Below, in pieces: positions 7,650 through 16,001 of a stretch of 64,000 bases of DNA. The stretch is from the NCBI RefSeq assembly GCF_004331465.1, contig NZ_SJKB01000005.1, positions 248,001-312,000 of the forward strand, in the 5' to 3' direction. A program made the position numbers and the translations under genes. Source of the stretch: Kribbella pittospori (GTDB taxonomy: Bacteria; Actinomycetota; Actinomycetes; Propionibacteriales; Kribbellaceae). The notes under the pieces were generated by a model. It saw nothing but the letters and a program-made list of their open reading frames with translations, was not told the DNA's origin and searched no databases. How positions within the stretch are numbered: position 1 is the stretch's first letter; the number at the start of each line of letters is the position of its first letter.

Positions 7650-9340
7650 TCCTCCCGGTCGTGCGGCGGCTGCCAGTGGCCGAGGAGGTCGCGGTAGAGC
7701 TCCGAGGTGCGCACCAGAGTGGTGTGCCGCCCCAAAGACGCCTCCTTGCCGTCGAGGACGAGGATCCGGTGTGCGCGCAGGGCGGAGCTGATCCGGTGGG
7801 CGACCACGATCAAGGAACCAGGGCGGGCGGCGAAGGCTTCCTCGGCCCTTCGCTCTGCCTCCGGATCAAGGTGACAGGTCGCTTCGTCGAGGACGGCCAG
7901 CGGTGCCGGGGACAGATAGGCCCGGGCGAGGGCGACCAGTTGACGCTCACCGGCCGAGAGCTGGGCCGGGCGAAGCATCGCGCGGGTGCCGCCCAGCCGC
8001 GCGACCAGCGCCGCGGCGCCGACCGCCTCGATCGCCTGCTCGAGCTGCTGTGCGGTGGCGTGCGGCGCCAGGTACGTGAGGTTGTCTGCCACCGTGCCGG
8101 AGAAGACGTAGGCCTCCTGTGGGATCAGAACGCGGGTCCGTGCCAGCAGTTCGGCGGAGAGTTCCCCAGGTGCGACCCTGCCGACCAGCACCCTTCCTTC
8201 GGTCGGAGGCAGGAGTCCGCAGACGAGGCCGGCCAGAGTCGACTTCCCGATTCCACTCGGGCCGACGACCGCCAGGTGGTCACCGTCCGGCACCACGAGA
8301 TCCAGGGCGCGCAACACCGGCTCCGCGTGAGCGCCGTACGTGAAGGACACCTTGTGCAGCCGGACCTGGTGACCGCGCGGTACGACTGCGGGCAGCTGCC
8401 GCCGGGCCGGAGGCCCGCTGTCGAGAATCCGTCCGAGCGTGACGACGAAGCGCAGTCCACTGTCACCCAGGGCGGCCATGACGGTGTTCAAGGCCGGCTG
8501 CAGGCCGAGCAGCACATAGGTGAGCCCACCGAGCAGGGTTCCCGTGCTGATACCGCGGCCGATCAGCCAGGGCCCGGTCGCCAGCAGAACCAGCAGCGGC
8601 AGCCAGCCGCCGATGGCGAAGCAGAGCGTGCGCAGAGCGGCGACCTTGGCCAGTGCTCTCTCGGCGGCCGCATGGGCATCGATCGGTTCGCCGACCAGGT
8701 CCGCGGCGAAGTCCTCGGCGCCGGCCGAGGTGATGTCGCGCACCCCGGCGAACGCCGTACCCGCGGCCGTCGTCAGGTGCTCGTCGGCCGACAAGGACGC
8801 CGCGACCCGCTGCGCGGCCGTCCCGAGGATCGCGAGCGACGCGGCGAACCCGAGCAGGAAGGGCGGGACCACGAGCAGCGCGATGATCGGGGCGAGCGAC
8901 AGCAGGCCTGTCACCACCCCGACCACGGTGACCGCGAACGTGCGCGTCACCAGGATCAGACCGGCGTACGTGTCACGGACGATCTCGACCTGACGGTTCA
9001 TCCGGGACAGTGCCCCATCGGTACGCTGCCCGGCGACGCCGCGCCGGAGTGCGCCGCCCACGACCAGGCGGACCAGTTCGTCGCGGAAGGGCTCGACCAG
9101 CTCACCGAGTCGCCGGTACACCTGGCGGGCGCCGACGGCACCCAGCCCGGCGGCCGCGACGAGTCCGGCCAGCCAGCAGAGTCCCGCTCCGGATCGTCCG
9201 CCGAGGAAGGCGTCCGTCGCGTGGGCGACGGCGATTCCGTACGCAGCCGTCGGCAGGATCTCCGGAACGGACCACGCGGCGAGCAGCAACGTCGGCCGCC
9301 GCCTCAGCGCAGCCGCCCCGAACGCCAGTTCGCGTCTCAT
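7628..9340 (-). CDS. Half-ABC exporter with intact Walker B Glu (lanthipeptide operon)
   Basis: A 570-aa exporter half: a membrane domain with about six helices (residues 1-300) fused to an ATPase domain (about 335-560). Motifs seen: Walker A VGPSGIGKST, signature LSAGERQL, Walker B LAVLDEATCHLD with the catalytic Glu, and the H-loop VVAHR. The start at 9340 overlaps the stop of the preceding exporter gene as ATGA, so the two are translationally coupled and probably form a heterodimer. It is the last gene of the lanthipeptide operon and likely exports the modified peptide (inference from context). Confidence 0.85.
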   Translation of the reverse strand: MRRELAFGAAALRRRPTLLLAAWSVPEILPTAAYGIAVAHATDAFLGGRSGAGLCWLAGLVAAAGLGAVGARQVYRRLGELVEPFRDELVRLVVGGALRRGVAGQRTDGALSRMNRQVEIVRDTYAGLILVTRTFAVTVVGVVTGLLSLAPIIALLVVPPFLLGFAASLAILGTAAQRVAASLSADEHLTTAAGTAFAGVRDITSAGAEDFAADLVGEPIDAHAAAERALAKVAALRTLCFAIGGWLPLLVLLATGPWLIGRGISTGTLLGGLTYVLLGLQPALNTVMAALGDSGLRFVVTLGRILDSGPPARRQLPAVVPRGHQVRLHKVSFTYGAHAEPVLRALDLVVPDGDHLAVVGPSGIGKSTLAGLVCGLLPPTEGRVLVGRVAPGELSAELLARTRVLIPQEAYVFSGTVADNLTYLAPHATAQQLEQAIEAVGAAALVARLGGTRAMLRPAQLSAGERQLVALARAYLSPAPLAVLDEATCHLDPEAERRAEEAFAARPGSLIVVAHRISSALRAHRILVLDGKEASLGRHTTLVRTSELYRDLLGHWQPPHDREDQIQPAS

Positions 9341-11010
9341 CCGAAGATCTCCCGGTAGGACGCGTCCTGCCACAGCCGGGAGTGCGGACCGACCGCCCGG
9401 ACCCGGCCGTGGTCCAGCCACACGACCAGGTCGGCCCTGGCCGCGGTGGCGACGCGGTGTGTGACGATCAACCGGGTCCGGTGCAGGCTGTCGCCGGTGA
9501 GGGTCCGGCTGATCAGCATCTCGGTCGCCGTGTCGAGGCTGGACGTGGCGTCGTCGAGTACCAGCAGGCGCTCAGCGTGCCATGCCCGCGCCAGGCCGAG
9601 ACGCTGCGCCTCCCCGCCGGACATCGGTGCCTCAGGCAACGGAGTGTGATAGCCGTCGGGGAGACGGCTGGCGTAGTGGTGCGCCTGCGTCGCGCGTGCG
9701 GCGGCGAGCGTCCGGACCGGAGTGATCTGACCGGACGAGATCGCCTCCTCGACCGAACGGCCGATCAGGACGGGGCGCTCGAACGCACAGCCGACAGCGC
9801 GCCGCAGGACCGATCGTCGCAAGGCTCGCAGCGGTACGCCGTCGAGCCGCACGAACCCGGCATCGGGGTCACGCAGCCGCGCGGCGAGTGCGGCCAGCAC
9901 CGACTTGCCGGCGCCGTTCGGTCCGACCACCGCGATCGCGGCTCCGCCCGGCAGATCGAGGTCGACCCGGTCGAGGAGTGTGAAGCCGTCGGCGGTCACG
10001 CTGACCTCGTCGTAGACGAGCCGGCCGGGTCCGGGGGGCAGCCGCAGGCTTCCGTACTCGATCGGTTCGACGGACAGGATCTCCGCACTCCGGCGAACGC
10101 CGGCCTGGGCCCGGGCGAGCTCCCCGATGATGCCGGTCAGCCCGCCGAGTCCAGCACCTATCACTGCGTACTGTGCCGCGGCGAACAATTCACCCGCCGT
10201 GATCCGGCCGGCAACCAGTTGGAGACCACCGATCGCCAGGACAGCGACCAGGATGAACGGCCCGACCAGAGCGGCTTGAGCGCCGGAACGGGCCAGCACG
10301 CGCCACGTCTGCAAGCCGTGGCGGTGCAGGTCGGGCAGTGGCTCGAGGACGCGGCGTTCCTCCTGGTCGACCGTGCCCGCTGCGGCGATCGTACGGATTC
10401 CGTCGATGGCTTCGGTCAGCAGCGCGGCGAGACGGCTTTGCGTCTCCTGATAGGCGACGCTGATCTCGGCGGTACGCCGGGCGAAGATCCACAGCACCAC
10501 GATCACCAGCAGCACGCCGCCGAAGAACGCGACCGCCAGCCACGGGTCGATGAGCGCGAGCAGGACCAAGCTGCCGACCGGTGGCACTGCGGCGGCCACC
10601 GCTGTGACCGTGGCCGGCCCGGCCTGGGCCGCATCACTCGCGCTGCCGGACACCCGGCTGACGAGGTCGCCGCTGTCCCACCGCCGCGTCCCTTCCGGTC
10701 CGCCTGCGAGGACGCTCCGGACGAGACGATGCCGTAGCCAAGCGGTCGTCCCCGCGACACACGCCGTACCGGCGAAGGCGTCCGCCAGCGCGCCGGCGAC
10801 GGCCAGGCCGACGAGTACGCAGGCCAGCGTCAGCCAGCGGTTCACATCGGTGCCTGAGGCAATGGCATCGACGGCACGGCCGAGGACCGCCGGCAGCGCG
10901 AGCGTGACCGCGCTACCGAGCAGAGCGGACAGCGCGATGAGCGGCAACCAGCCACGGCCGCGCCGTACCACGGCGCCGAAAGTGAAGCCGGCGGTGCTGT
11001 GCGCGCTCAT
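9337..11010 (-). CDS. Half-ABC exporter with degenerate ATP site (lanthipeptide operon)
   Basis: A 557-aa exporter half, with a membrane domain (about 20-290) and an ATPase domain (about 320-550). Walker A is VGPNGAGKSV and the signature is MSGGEAQRL. Walker B reads LLVLDDATSSLD, so the usual catalytic Glu is Asp. Pairing with the intact 7628-9340 partner would give the one-active, one-degenerate-site layout known for heterodimeric exporters. The ATG at 11010 overlaps the stop of the prolyl oligopeptidase gene (ATGA), and its own stop overlaps the next ATG the same way. A longer frame to 11163 would run into the protease gene and is not used. No N-terminal peptidase domain is present, so leader removal must be done by another protein. 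Confidence 0.86.
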   Translation of the reverse strand: MSAHSTAGFTFGAVVRRGRGWLPLIALSALLGSAVTLALPAVLGRAVDAIASGTDVNRWLTLACVLVGLAVAGALADAFAGTACVAGTTAWLRHRLVRSVLAGGPEGTRRWDSGDLVSRVSGSASDAAQAGPATVTAVAAAVPPVGSLVLLALIDPWLAVAFFGGVLLVIVVLWIFARRTAEISVAYQETQSRLAALLTEAIDGIRTIAAAGTVDQEERRVLEPLPDLHRHGLQTWRVLARSGAQAALVGPFILVAVLAIGGLQLVAGRITAGELFAAAQYAVIGAGLGGLTGIIGELARAQAGVRRSAEILSVEPIEYGSLRLPPGPGRLVYDEVSVTADGFTLLDRVDLDLPGGAAIAVVGPNGAGKSVLAALAARLRDPDAGFVRLDGVPLRALRRSVLRRAVGCAFERPVLIGRSVEEAISSGQITPVRTLAAARATQAHHYASRLPDGYHTPLPEAPMSGGEAQRLGLARAWHAERLLVLDDATSSLDTATEMLISRTLTGDSLHRTRLIVTHRVATAARADLVVWLDHGRVRAVGPHSRLWQDASYREIFG

Positions 11011-13010
11011 CGCGTCAGCCCGGTGTGAGCGCCCAGGAAAGCGAGCATGTCCGCGGCGAGGGCAACGCCCCGGCTGACCGCCGACGCGCCATGCCCGCTG
11101 TCCTGATCGAGGCGGACCAGGATCGGCCGCGAGCCGGCTGACGCGTGCTGCAAGGCAGCGCACATCTTGCGTGCGTGCAGCGGGTCGACGCGGGTGTCAC
11201 CGCCGAAGACCGTGAACAGGACCGCCGGATACTCCTTGCCATCAGCAACATGATGGTACGGCGAGTAGGCCAGCAGGTGCTCGAAGTCGCCGGGATCAGT
11301 GGCTGACCCGTACTCAGGGATCCACGCCGCGCCGAGTCCGCTGTACTGGTACCGCAACATGTCCAGCACGGGCGCCGAGCAGACGGCCGCGGCGAACAGC
11401 TCCGGCCGTTGGGTCAGCGCCGCGCCGACCAGCAGTCCGCCGTTCGACTCACCACAGATGCCCAGCTGCCCGGGCGTCGTCCATCCGTCCGCGATCAGCG
11501 TCTCGGCCGCGGCGACGAAGTCGTCGAACACGTTCTGCTTGGACTGCCCGCTGCCCGCACGGTGCCACTCATCGCCTTCCTCACCACCGCCGCGCAGCTG
11601 GGCGGTGACGAACACGCCGCCGGACTCGACCCAGGCGAGGCTGAAGGCGGAGTAGGACGGCGTCAACGGCTGCCCGAATCCGCCATAGCCGTACAGGACA
11701 GTCGGCCGCGGCCCACTCGCACCCGGCCGTGCGAGCACGAGCATCCGGACCGGGGTGCCGTCGCCGGACCGGTAGACGAGCTGTCGCGTTTCCGCGCGCG
11801 GTCCGTCGACCATGCCCGGCGGCGCGGCCCAGAGCGTGGTCTCGCGGGTCCGGGCGTCGTACCTGTACACCGCCCCAGGAGTCAGGCTGTCGGTGTAGCT
11901 GAACCAGACCTCGTGACCGCCCTCCGGACGGGTGGTCAGGGAACCGATCGTGCCGAGTCCGGGCAAGGGCACGTCACCGAGCCGCTCACCGGTGTGCAGG
12001 TCGTGGATGGCGAGCTCCGCGAGCGTGTGCCGGGTCCTTGCGACGAGAAGGAGCGGTCGCTGCGGTCCGTCGAGCACGGCCACGTCCGTCAAGGGTGCAT
12101 CGCGATCCTCGGCGACCAGCTCCGTCCAGTCCGCGAACCCGGGCCGGCTGGGATTGCCGACGCAGATCCGGCCTGCCGGTGCACCCAGGGTGGTGACGGC
12201 GTACAGCCGTCCGCCGTGGACCATCACGGCGCTCCGCGCGTCCACTCCCTGCTGCGCGACGACCGGCTCGGGCTTGTCCGGGACCGACACGTCCACGAGC
12301 CAGACGTCGTTCCGGGCGCCGTTCGCCGCGGAGACCGTCAGCCACCGACCGTCCGTGCTGATCTCCAGTCCGTACGATGCCTCGCGTGTGAAGACCCGCA
12401 CATCATCGCAGCGGCCTATCCGGTGGAGCTGAACCTGTCCTGAGCGGACGAAGTAGAGGGACTGCCCGTCGGGGAGCCAGGCCACGGGGGAGTAGCGGCA
12501 CCGGTCGATCGGACCGTCCACCACCGTGCCGGTACAGGTGTCCATGACGTAGAGCGTGGAGTCCTCCGTGCCGCCACGGGAGAGCTGGAAGGCCAGCAGA
12601 CGGCCGTCCGGCGACGGCTGCCAGTGATCGAGAGTCGTGTTGCCGGCCGGATCGAGCTCCGTCGGGTCGATCAGCGCCTGGGCGTCCTGCTGTGGGTGGA
12701 CGACGTACAGGATCGGATGGTCTTGTCGCGCGGTCCGGCGCAGGAAGAAGTGCCGCCTGCCACGCCACATCGGGGCACTCACCATGCCGACGCCGCTGAG
12801 CGCAGCGACCCGGGCACGCAAACGGTAGCGTTCGGTCAGCTCGGCGGCGTGGTTCAGCCAGAGCTCGTCCTGTGCGGCCTGCCAGCGGACGGTCTCCGGA
12901 GCAGTCGCGTCCTCGAGCCAGCGGTACGGATCGGCGACGGCATGACCGTGCAGCAGGTCGACGACCGGCCGGCGGTCGGCCGCGGGATAGCTGAGGCCGA
13001 GGCTTTGCAC
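11007..13010 (-). CDS. lanP: Prolyl oligopeptidase, probable lanthipeptide leader protease (LanP/FlaP type)
   Basis: A 667-aa S9A serine peptidase. An N-terminal segment (LSYPAADRRPVVDLLHGHAVADPYRWLED) and a beta-propeller (about 60-400) precede the alpha/beta-hydrolase domain. The triad can be assigned as S522 in GESNGG, D605 with R607 in DTRVD, and H640 in DSGHG. The start is GTG at 13010 with GGAGGG four bases upstream. No signal peptide is seen, so the enzyme is cytoplasmic. Such enzymes cut after Pro in short peptides, and in the flavipeptin system of Kribbella flavida a prolyl oligopeptidase trims the class III lanthipeptide leader. The precursor here has a single leader Pro (P12). The gene lies 86 bp after the precursor gene. 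Confidence 0.9.
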   Translation of the reverse strand: MQSLGLSYPAADRRPVVDLLHGHAVADPYRWLEDATAPETVRWQAAQDELWLNHAAELTERYRLRARVAALSGVGMVSAPMWRGRRHFFLRRTARQDHPILYVVHPQQDAQALIDPTELDPAGNTTLDHWQPSPDGRLLAFQLSRGGTEDSTLYVMDTCTGTVVDGPIDRCRYSPVAWLPDGQSLYFVRSGQVQLHRIGRCDDVRVFTREASYGLEISTDGRWLTVSAANGARNDVWLVDVSVPDKPEPVVAQQGVDARSAVMVHGGRLYAVTTLGAPAGRICVGNPSRPGFADWTELVAEDRDAPLTDVAVLDGPQRPLLLVARTRHTLAELAIHDLHTGERLGDVPLPGLGTIGSLTTRPEGGHEVWFSYTDSLTPGAVYRYDARTRETTLWAAPPGMVDGPRAETRQLVYRSGDGTPVRMLVLARPGASGPRPTVLYGYGGFGQPLTPSYSAFSLAWVESGGVFVTAQLRGGGEEGDEWHRAGSGQSKQNVFDDFVAAAETLIADGWTTPGQLGICGESNGGLLVGAALTQRPELFAAAVCSAPVLDMLRYQYSGLGAAWIPEYGSATDPGDFEHLLAYSPYHHVADGKEYPAVLFTVFGGDTRVDPLHARKMCAALQHASAGSRPILVRLDQDSGHGASAVSRGVALAADMLAFLGAHTGLTR

Positions 13011-13044
13011 CAGGCCCTCCTTCCTTCGCCGGTGACCAGGCTCA

Positions 13045-13076
13045 GCTCTGGACGGGAAAGGCATCCCGTCCAGAGC
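13045..13076 (-). terminator. Strong hairpin between precursor and protease genes
   Basis: A perfect 13-bp stem (arms GCTCTGGACGGGA at 13045-13057 and TCCCGTCCAGAGC at 13064-13076) closes a 6-nt loop. It sits in the 86-bp gap between the precursor stop (13097) and the protease GTG (13010). No U-run follows, so it may act as a partial terminator or as a 3' stabiliser of the short precursor mRNA. Either would make precursor transcripts more abundant than the enzyme transcripts downstream. Confidence 0.7.
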
Positions 13077-13096
13077 GTCGAACCTCTGCTTGCCGA

Positions 13097-13228
13097 TCAG
13101 TGACACAGGAGCAGGCTGAGGTTGCTGGGCGTCTGCGAGCCGCAGCCGAGAATGGTCAGCGTGCTTCCACCGCCGCCACCACCGTGACCGCCGGGGGCCT
13201 GGAGACCTTGCAGGTCGAGAAGTGCCAT
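13097..13228 (-). CDS. lanA: Class III lanthipeptide precursor peptide
   Basis: A 43-aa ORF read directly from the sequence, with GGAGG seven bases before ATG 13228. The leader starts MALLDLQGLQAP and contains the LLDLQ segment that class III synthetases recognise. A Gly/His linker (GGHGGGGGG) follows. The core has two copies of the (S/T)xx(S/T)xxxC labionin/lanthionine signature: STLTILGC (22-29) and SNLSLLLC (35-42). These are joined by GSQTP, and the peptide ends in His. P12 is the only Pro in the leader and is a plausible cut site for the adjacent prolyl oligopeptidase. The organisation matches the precursor of flavipeptin. The gene lies 2 bp downstream of the synthetase stop. Confidence 0.92.
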   Translation of the reverse strand: MALLDLQGLQAPGGHGGGGGGSTLTILGCGSQTPSNLSLLLCH

Positions 13229-13230
13229 GT

Positions 13231-15786
13231 CTACACCTCCTTCCACACAGGAGTGATTGGCGGACCACCCGTGGGCGGGAGTCCGAGGAATGGAAGGGCG
13301 ACCGGTTGCCGGTGCAGTGCGGCGCCCAGGGCGAGCAGGACACCGGCCGATCCGGTGGCCAGGTCCATGGAGAGGCGCAGCAGTTGGTTGCCGGGAAACG
13401 CGAGCCCGCCGGCGGATGGCAGCGCGTGCCAGCCCAGTCCGCGGATGAGATCTGCCGTCACCTCACCCGGCTGCACGGCGGCCGAGAGGATCAGGCCGGC
13501 GCGCCCCATGAACAGCCCGGGCTGGACGAAGTAGGCGCAGTGGTTGACCCGGCGGAGCGCCGCCAGGTCCCCGGCGAGCTCCTCGTCGGGTCGGTGCCGC
13601 AGGTAGCGGTCCAGGACGAGGGCGATGCCGGCCGAGCCCTGCTCGAGGTAGGGGAGGGTGCGCCAGCCCTGGTTGACCTGGAGCATCCCGGTCTCGTCAC
13701 GGATGCAGCGGCGCAGATCCTGCCTCAGCGCTGTCTCGGCGAGGTCCAGCAGGCCGAGGTCCCCAGATCGCTCGTACGCGTGCAGGAACAGCAACGCGGG
13801 TCCCGAGGAACCGAACATCAGACCGGCCCGCGGATGCCCGTCACCACTGAGCTCCGGTACGTCGTCGATGCCGCCGAGCCGATCGGCCACCAGGTCGATC
13901 ACCCTGGTCGCCGCGGCGCGCAGCCCCGGTTCGCTGTCGAAGTGGAGCAGGTTCAGTCCGATGCCGGCCAGCCCCGAATGCAGGCCGAGTTCGCGCGAGT
14001 CGAGCGGCGTTGCGAGGCAACGGTCCACAGCGTCCAGGGCGTCCTGGCGGTAGCCGAGTTCACCGAGCACGTGGGCGGCACCGTGCAGGCCGTCGTACAG
14101 ACCGATGCCGGTGACCGAATCCAGGGCATGCCTGCGGAGCCAGTCGTCGTACGCCGGGAAGCGGCCGGCCCCCGTGCGGTCAAGGGCGTAGAGCACGCCG
14201 GCGGCGCCGGACGCGATGCTGGTGCCACCGCCGGGCTGGAACTGCGCGATGTCGCCCGGGAAGAGGCGGTCGTCCCGCTCCGGCGTGGCGCTGGCCACGA
14301 TCGCCCGGGTGATCGCGTCGCGGACCTCTTCCCAGCTCGCGCGACCGGGCAGCGGAAGAGTGGCCGGGGGTGGGTCGTCCGTGCCGCCGAGGATGATGCC
14401 GGCGGCCTGGTCGATCGTTGCCTTGGGCACCGGGAACGTCTCGGTGATCAGCTCGGCCAGGTGCCGGGCCTTCCCCGGGTGGAGCTGCAGCAGGATCGTC
14501 GTCTGCGGCGCGAACAGTCCGAGGCAGAGGCAGGCGAGCGCGTACCGGTCGGCCTCGACGCCGTGCCGGTCCGGCGGCGCCGCGTAGCCCGGGTGGGCGA
14601 GCGCCGAACGGGCCCGCAGCTCGGCCAGGGTCGCCACCTCGAAGTCGATCAGGACCAGCCGGTCGTCGGCGTCGATGAGCACGTTGTCCGGATGCAGGTC
14701 GCCGAAGACGACGCCGCGTTCGTGCAGCGCCTGGATCGCGCGCTCGACGCGGCCCAGCATCTCGATCGCCCAGTCCGCGTACTCCCGCAGCGTCTCCGGC
14801 GACGGATCGGGCTTGGTCAGTGGGAAGCGCCTGACCAGGAGTCGCTGCAGCGGGTTCGCGTCGATGAACTCCTGTACCAGGAAGTGGTGATCGCCGAGAA
14901 CAAAGTAGTCGTGCACCGCCGGCACGACGTCCAGCCCGGCCAGCCGAGCGAGGATCTCCCGCTCATGCCGTAGCCGGGTCACGGCATCCCGTTGGTCGAC
15001 ATCGAGCCCGGCCATCGGCCGGCCCTCCTTCAGCACGACCCGGTCCTGGCTCTCCCGGTGCCGGCCGAGGTAGACCCCGCCGCCGTTGGAGAACTGGATC
15101 ACGTTCTCGATGTCGTAGGCGAGTTCGTTGGTGGTCACCGCGTTGCGGGCCGCCAGGTGCGGCTCCAGGAAGGACGGAAGACTCACCCAGGCAGGTGTCG
15201 AGAAGACCGGCCCGCGAAGGTCGGGAACCAGCCGGCCGTCGGCGTTCTCGATGGCGAGCACTCGTTCGCCGGTGTCCGACAGGCAGTGCCGCTCGACGAA
15301 CGCGCCGTACCGGACGAAGAGAGCCCCGTCGCCGTAGCGGAGGTCGCTGAGGATGTACGGGCCGCGGACGCCGGTGAGGACCTGGTCCAGTTCCTTGAGG
15401 ACGAGCTCGAGCTGGGACTCGTCCACGGGGTAGATGGTGACGAGCTTTCCGCTCGATCCGCGGAAGGCGGCCTTGGAATTCATCATCACCAGGACGGCTT
15501 CACTGCGCAGGAACTTGAACGGAATGCCCTGACGGACGCAGTAGTCCCAGACAGCGGTCAGCGTCCGCTCGGCGTCGTCGAGACAGGACGACACGTGGAT
15601 CTTCCAGCCCTGCGGAGGCAGCGGGACACCGCGGGGCGCGTAGTGCATCCAGATGTCGCCGGCGGCATGCTCCCAGCCGTCCGGCACTGGTCGCCCGCAG
15701 GTGGCGAAGTCGACGTGCTCCGTGCTCGTCGTGGGGACGTCGTAGAACTGCCGATCCACGAGACAGTAGAGCTCGTACTGCTCCAT
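13231..15786 (-). CDS. lanKC: Class III lanthionine synthetase LanKC
   Basis: An 851-aa trifunctional enzyme that phosphorylates core Ser/Thr, eliminates phosphate, and cyclises with Cys to lanthionine or labionin. The order is an N-terminal lyase domain (about 1-200), a Ser/Thr kinase (about 225-470) and a LanC-like cyclase (about 500-840). Kinase residues visible are K253 (VVLKE), D363 and N368 (GDLHPDN) and D381 (DFE). The cyclase keeps the barrel repeats (GLHSGLAGIGL, GSAGIALVL, GRAGLILS) but lacks the zinc ligands of LanC/LanM (no CHG). That identifies class III rather than II or IV. Start chosen at MEQYELYC; in-frame ATGs at 15792 and 15798 are alternatives. It is the first gene of the operon. 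Confidence 0.92.
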   Translation of the reverse strand: MEQYELYCLVDRQFYDVPTTSTEHVDFATCGRPVPDGWEHAAGDIWMHYAPRGVPLPPQGWKIHVSSCLDDAERTLTAVWDYCVRQGIPFKFLRSEAVLVMMNSKAAFRGSSGKLVTIYPVDESQLELVLKELDQVLTGVRGPYILSDLRYGDGALFVRYGAFVERHCLSDTGERVLAIENADGRLVPDLRGPVFSTPAWVSLPSFLEPHLAARNAVTTNELAYDIENVIQFSNGGGVYLGRHRESQDRVVLKEGRPMAGLDVDQRDAVTRLRHEREILARLAGLDVVPAVHDYFVLGDHHFLVQEFIDANPLQRLLVRRFPLTKPDPSPETLREYADWAIEMLGRVERAIQALHERGVVFGDLHPDNVLIDADDRLVLIDFEVATLAELRARSALAHPGYAAPPDRHGVEADRYALACLCLGLFAPQTTILLQLHPGKARHLAELITETFPVPKATIDQAAGIILGGTDDPPPATLPLPGRASWEEVRDAITRAIVASATPERDDRLFPGDIAQFQPGGGTSIASGAAGVLYALDRTGAGRFPAYDDWLRRHALDSVTGIGLYDGLHGAAHVLGELGYRQDALDAVDRCLATPLDSRELGLHSGLAGIGLNLLHFDSEPGLRAAATRVIDLVADRLGGIDDVPELSGDGHPRAGLMFGSSGPALLFLHAYERSGDLGLLDLAETALRQDLRRCIRDETGMLQVNQGWRTLPYLEQGSAGIALVLDRYLRHRPDEELAGDLAALRRVNHCAYFVQPGLFMGRAGLILSAAVQPGEVTADLIRGLGWHALPSAGGLAFPGNQLLRLSMDLATGSAGVLLALGAALHRQPVALPFLGLPPTGGPPITPVWKEV

Positions 15787-16001
15787 CGCCATCCCCATCC
15801 CGTCCCGCAGGCTTGCCGGACGCCTCGCCGATATCCTTCGGCAAGAAGCTCCGGGCGACGTAGTGAATGACGTCACCAGTTCACGGTGAGAAGCGCGTCG
15901 CCCTACTCACGCGTATGTCACTACAAGTGGGATGGCGTTGACAGCACGTAGCGACTGATGAGGTTTGGTGTCCCTGTGTGACCGGGGGAGTGCGCTGCGG
16001 T
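15787..16001 (-). promoter_or_regulatory. Intergenic region upstream of the lanthipeptide operon
   Basis: A 215-bp gap holding the promoter for the lanKC operon. Visible symmetry: a TGACGTCA palindrome at 15868-15875, and the 7-bp inverted pair GTAGTGA (15860-15866) and TCACTAC (15918-15924). No clear -10/-35 pair can be fixed by eye, and no regulator gene lies next to it. Confidence 0.4.

Noticed and set aside
5954..9358. A 1134-codon open frame on the plus strand
   Set aside because: It spans the monooxygenase, regulator and exporter genes in other frames, has Arg/Asp/Gln-rich composition without domains, and is a GC-content shadow.
13222..14973. A 583-codon plus-strand frame over lanKC
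   Set aside because: A shadow of the synthetase gene; it lacks recognisable motifs, while the minus-strand reading has kinase and cyclase motifs.
13231..15786. Class II (LanM) or class IV (LanL) synthetase
   Set aside because: There is no LanM dehydratase domain, and the cyclase lacks the Cys/His zinc ligands that LanM and LanL keep.
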